This document shows positions 61,020 to 64,000 of a DNA stretch of 64,000 nt, piece after piece (position 1 is the stretch's first letter; each line of letters begins with the position of its first letter). Source of the DNA: Amycolatopsis rifamycinica (GTDB lineage: Bacteria; Actinomycetota; Actinomycetes; Mycobacteriales; Pseudonocardiaceae); NCBI RefSeq assembly GCF_000695625.1, contig NZ_JMQI01000050.1:1-64000 (forward strand), read 5' to 3'. The translations under genes were made by a program, and so were the position numbers. Under the pieces are notes generated by a model that had not been told where the DNA came from, made no database searches, and worked only from the letters and a program-made list of their open reading frames with translations.

Positions 61020-61891
61020 GCCCTCTCCCCTTCCGAGGCTTCCGGGGCTTTCGAAGCACCCTCGGAGCCGACCAGCGCGTGCGCGTCGGGGTGCGGGCCC
61101 TCGTCCGCGACGAGCTTGCGTTCCTTCGCCAGCTCGATCGCCGAGGTGGACTCGATGATCGCCGAGAGCGACTCCGGGGCGACCGAGCCGTCCGGCAGCA
61201 GCGCCGGCGTCGCCACCGAGTTGGCGGTGGCGAACACACCCGGGCCGGGCAGCGGCGACGGCCGGTCGTGCTCGCCGCGGAAGCGCAGGAGCACGAGTTC
61301 CCTCTGCGACAGCTTCCCGCCCTTGGCGTGCCGGTCGGTGAAGGCCAGCACCATCGCGCCGATCGCGGCGGTGATGAGCAGCGCCGACGTCAGCTCGAAG
61401 GGGAAGAGGTAGTCGGTGAAGATCAGCCGGCCCAGGCCCTTCGGCCCGCCGCCCGCCGGGGTGGCGGAGTCGAGCGGGACGGCCGGGGTGACGTTGGCCA
61501 GCGCCCGGTAGATGCCGGTGGCGAGCAGCGCGGCCAGCCCGATGCCGAGCACGGTCGCCGCCAGCCGCTGTCCGCGGAGGACTTCGACGACGGAGTCGGA
61601 GCTCTCCCGGCCGACCAGCATCAGCACGAACAGGAACAGCATCATGATCGCGCCGGTGTAGACGATGATCTGCGTGAAGCCGAGGAACGGCGCCGACTGG
61701 ATCATGTACAGCGCGCCCAGGCTCAGCATCGTCAGGACCAGCCACAGCGCCGAGTGGACGGCGTTGCGGGAGAAGATCATGCCGAGCGCGCCGAGCAGCG
61801 AGAGCGGGCCGAGGATCCAGAACGCCACGGCCTCGCCGGTGGAGACACCCGCCGACGCGTTCGGCGCCTGGGCGAGGAGTGCGGAGATCAC
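61016..61891 (-). CDS. nuoJ: NADH-quinone oxidoreductase subunit J
   Basis: Five-helix membrane subunit of complex I, 291 residues. It has FWILGPLSLLGALGMIFSRN and the family GALYMIQSAPFLGFTQIIVY, including the pi-bulge helix. The C-terminal roughly 100 residues are a polar extension, longer than in proteobacterial NuoJ and usual in actinobacteria. GTG overlaps the nuoI stop. Confidence 0.94.
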   Translation of the reverse strand: MISALLAQAPNASAGVSTGEAVAFWILGPLSLLGALGMIFSRNAVHSALWLVLTMLSLGALYMIQSAPFLGFTQIIVYTGAIMMLFLFVLMLVGRESSDSVVEVLRGQRLAATVLGIGLAALLATGIYRALANVTPAVPLDSATPAGGGPKGLGRLIFTDYLFPFELTSALLITAAIGAMVLAFTDRHAKGGKLSQRELVLLRFRGEHDRPSPLPGPGVFATANSVATPALLPDGSVAPESLSAIIESTSAIELAKERKLVADEGPHPDAHALVGSEGASKAPEASEGERA

Positions 61892-62412
61892 TTGACGCCC
61901 TCCCCGCGTGCCAGTTCGGGGCCGTTGACGTAGTAGTCCTGCTCGTTCTCGCCGAGCCGCATCGGGTGCGGCGGCTGCTCCATGCCGGGCAGCAGCGGGG
62001 CGAGCAGGTCCTCCTTCGTGTAGATCAGCCGCTGGCGGTCGTCGTCCGCCAGCTCGTAGAAGTTGATCATCGTCAGCGACCGGGTCGGGCACGCCTCGAT
62101 GCAGAGGCCGCAGCCGATGCAGCGCAGGTAGTTGATCTGGTAGTCCTTGCCGTACCGCTCGCCCGGCGAGAACCGCGCTTCCTCGGTGTTGTCACCGCCC
62201 TCGACGAAGATCGCGTCCGCCGGGCACGCCCACGCGCACAGCTCGCAGCCGACGCACTTCTCGAGGCCGTCCGGGTGGCGGTTCAGCTGGTGCCGTCCGT
62301 GGTACCGCGGCGCGGCGGGGGCGCCGGCTTCCGGGTATTCCTCGGTGGCGACCTTCTTGAACATCATCCCGAAGGTGACGCCGAAGCCCTTGACGGGATC
62401 AAGAAACCCCAT
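61888..62412 (-). CDS. nuoI: NADH-quinone oxidoreductase subunit I
   Basis: Peripheral-arm ferredoxin-like subunit of 174 residues carrying two [4Fe-4S] clusters, N6a and N6b. Both ligand sets are intact: CVGCELCAWACPADAI and CIGCGLCIEACPTRSL. ATG overlaps the nuoH end by 14 bases. Confidence 0.97.
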   Translation of the reverse strand: MGFLDPVKGFGVTFGMMFKKVATEEYPEAGAPAAPRYHGRHQLNRHPDGLEKCVGCELCAWACPADAIFVEGGDNTEEARFSPGERYGKDYQINYLRCIGCGLCIEACPTRSLTMINFYELADDDRQRLIYTKEDLLAPLLPGMEQPPHPMRLGENEQDYYVNGPELARGEGVK

Positions 62413-63748
62413 CTTGTGCCCCTTCCTGTGCGGTACCGACGGCCGCCGGCTTGCGGCGGGCCGCCTTCGCCTCGGCCTTGGCCAAAGCCTTCTGACGCGG
62501 GGTGGTCTGCGGGACCTTGAGGTCCAGCGGCGGGACCGGGAAGCCGCCGCCGGTCACCGGGATCGACTCGCTCTCCTCTTCGCGGCCCGCGGCGCGGACG
62601 TAGAAGAACAGCGCGACGACGATGAAGATGGCGACCGCGGCGATGATGATGGTCGTGGTGTTCCAGGTGATCACCTTCGCGAAGGTCACCATGACGATCC
62701 ACACCAGGTTCAGCGGGACCAGGACCTTCCAGCCCAGGCGCATGAACTGGTCGTAGCGCAGGCGGGGCAGCGTGCCGCGCAGCCAGATGAACCCGAACAG
62801 CAGGACGAACATCTTCGCGAAGAACCACAGCACCGGCCACCAGCCGGTGTTGAGCACGTTGTTCCCGATCAGCGACAGCGGCCACGGGGCCATCCAGCCG
62901 CCGAGGAACAGCGTCGTCGCGAACGCCGAGACGATCACCATGTTGACGTACTCGGCGAGGAAGAACATCGCGAACTTCATCGAGCTGTACTCGGTGTGGA
63001 ACCCGCCGACCAGCTCCGACTCGGCCTCCGGGAGGTCGAACGGGGCACGGTTGGTCTCACCGACCATCGAGATCAGGTAGATCACGAAGCTCGGGACCAG
63101 GTAGAGGAACCACGCGGGCTGCTGCTTGCCGACGATGTCGGCCAGGTTCAGCGACCCGGCCTGCAGGATCACCGCGACGATCGACAGGCCCATCGCGATC
63201 TCGTACGAGATCACCTGCGCCGCGCTGCGCATGCCGCCGAGCAGCGGGTACGGCGAACCGGATGACCAGCCGGCGAGCACGATGCCGTAGACGCCGATCG
63301 AGGAGCAGGCCAGGATCACCAGCGCGCTGACCGGCAGGTCGAGCAGCTGGAGCACGGTCCGCTCGCCGAAGATCGACACGACCGGGCCGAACGGGATGGC
63401 CGACAGCGCGATCAGCGAGGGCACCACGCACATGACCGGGGCGAGGAAGTACACCTTGCGGTCGGCGGTGTCCGGGATGATCTGTTCCTTGAACGGCAGC
63501 TTGATCGCGTCCGCCAGGGACTGCAGGTAGCCGCCAGGGCCGACCCGGTTGGGGCCGGGCCGGTTCTGCATCCGGCCGACCGCCTTGCGCTCCCAGACGA
63601 TCAGGAAGATCGTCATGATCGGCCCGATCAGCAGGATGACCACGCACTTGAGCAGGATCAGCCACAGCGGGTCGTCCGCCAGCAGCGCCGCCCGCGTCGC
63701 CGCGTCCGGAACACTCCCGACGGCGGCTTCGGTCAGCAGCGGGGTCAT
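62399..63748 (-). CDS. nuoH: NADH-quinone oxidoreductase subunit H
   Basis: Membrane subunit forming the quinone chamber, 449 residues with eight or more hydrophobic segments. The conserved WERKAVGRMQNRPGPNRVGP loop, IPFGPVVSIFG, and the ETNRAPFDLPEAESELVGGF loop are all present. The C-terminus carries a charged actinobacterial extension. ATG preceded by GGAGGTGGG and overlapping the nuoG stop (ATGA); an earlier ATG lacks a ribosome site. Confidence 0.97.
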   Translation of the reverse strand: MTPLLTEAAVGSVPDAATRAALLADDPLWLILLKCVVILLIGPIMTIFLIVWERKAVGRMQNRPGPNRVGPGGYLQSLADAIKLPFKEQIIPDTADRKVYFLAPVMCVVPSLIALSAIPFGPVVSIFGERTVLQLLDLPVSALVILACSSIGVYGIVLAGWSSGSPYPLLGGMRSAAQVISYEIAMGLSIVAVILQAGSLNLADIVGKQQPAWFLYLVPSFVIYLISMVGETNRAPFDLPEAESELVGGFHTEYSSMKFAMFFLAEYVNMVIVSAFATTLFLGGWMAPWPLSLIGNNVLNTGWWPVLWFFAKMFVLLFGFIWLRGTLPRLRYDQFMRLGWKVLVPLNLVWIVMVTFAKVITWNTTTIIIAAVAIFIVVALFFYVRAAGREEESESIPVTGGGFPVPPLDLKVPQTTPRQKALAKAEAKAARRKPAAVGTAQEGAQDGVS

Positions 63749-64000
63749 TGCCCACCTCCAGCGAGGTTCACGACGGCGCCGTGCCCGGCGCCGAGCGTCT
63801 TGAACACGGCGGAGCCGTCGGAGTTGCCCGGCAGCCACACGACGCCGTCGGGCAGGTCGGCGATCTCCACCGGCAGCGTGATCGCACCGCGCTCGGTGCT
63901 GACCCGCACGGTGGTGCCCAGCCCTTCGGCGGTCTTCGCGGACAGCCGCGCGACCGGCGTGCGCTGGGTGCCCTTGAGGTGCGGTTCCCCGTCCTGCAGC
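63745..64000 (-). CDS. nuoG: NADH-quinone oxidoreductase subunit G, C-terminal end (partial)
   Basis: The last 84 or so codons of the molybdopterin-family iron-sulphur subunit of complex I; the rest lies beyond the right edge. The frame reads LQDGEPHLKGTQRTPVARLS then VRVSTERGAITLPVEIADLP and VVWLPGNS, the C-terminal beta-barrel common to NuoG and molybdopterin oxidoreductases. Its TGA overlaps the nuoH start. Confidence 0.92.
   Translation of the reverse strand, partial: LQDGEPHLKGTQRTPVARLSAKTAEGLGTTVRVSTERGAITLPVEIADLPDGVVWLPGNSDGSAVFKTLGAGHGAVVNLAGGGQ

Overview
The window is very GC-rich, dense actinobacterial DNA. It looks like a Pseudonocardiaceae chromosome, most likely Amycolatopsis or a close relative. 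The reasons are Tat/Sec-exported beta-propeller proteins, KorAB 2-oxoacid:ferredoxin oxidoreductase, a DUF3558 lipoprotein/PPE-like/EspG cassette, a 14-subunit-type nuo operon and frequent GTG/TTG starts with ATGA/GTGA overlaps. Species assignment is inference from gene style, not from a search.

Layout. 1-933: an IS5-type insertion sequence whose right end cuts a putative diguanylate-cyclase-type membrane protein (934-1209). 1.4-7 kb: GNAT acetyltransferase, DUF574-type methyltransferase, Lon protease under a HAIR-like (HspR) operator, a decayed sigma-factor-like fragment between two related hairpins, tRNA-Tyr and YajQ. 7-11 kb: secreted sialidase-like protein, dTDP-glucose synthase RfbA, HtpX-type protease and a secreted YVTN propeller.

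11.3-41.3 kb: a large exopolysaccharide locus made of convergent blocks. The + strand block (11.3-21.6 kb) is a tightly overlapped operon for modified sugars and export: NDP-sugar C-methyltransferase, nucleotidyltransferase, PIG-L deacetylase, epimerase, DUF4910 protein, Wzx-like flippase, GT2, pyruvyltransferase, RfbC and a PLP aminomutase/aminotransferase. A secreted beta-helix protein follows. The - strand block holds a GDP-mannose-dehydrogenase-like enzyme and GT4, then two Wzz-like copolymerases, AsnB, a fused two-domain oxidoreductase, a heparinase II/III-type protein, a beta-helix lipoprotein (paralogue of the first), an O-antigen ligase/polymerase-like protein, a second GT4 and a PAP2 phosphatase. 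The predicted product is an acidic, decorated glycan built by a Wzx/Wzy-like route. No initiating phosphoglycosyltransferase is present, only a possible N-terminal remnant. A GH75 chitosanase and a NodB-type deacetylase adjoin the locus.

42-55.7 kb: DDAH-like hydrolase divergent from an Lrp regulator, RibD-like reductase, enoyl-CoA hydratase, KorAB, VOC protein, a membrane-anchored acidic protein next to a polyprenyl diphosphate synthase, a secreted protein, and a four-gene type VII-associated cassette. 55.7-64 kb: nuoG(partial)-H-I-J-K-L-M-N on the - strand, running off the right edge.

Unusual signals include a 13-bp palindrome GTCCA-N3-TGGAC occurring six times; 63-bp palindromic tandem repeats translated in frame at the end of a Wzz-like gene; 39-bp coding repeats in the heparinase-like gene; a palindromic operator in front of the chitosanase; and a sharp codon-usage shift inside the PPE-like gene.
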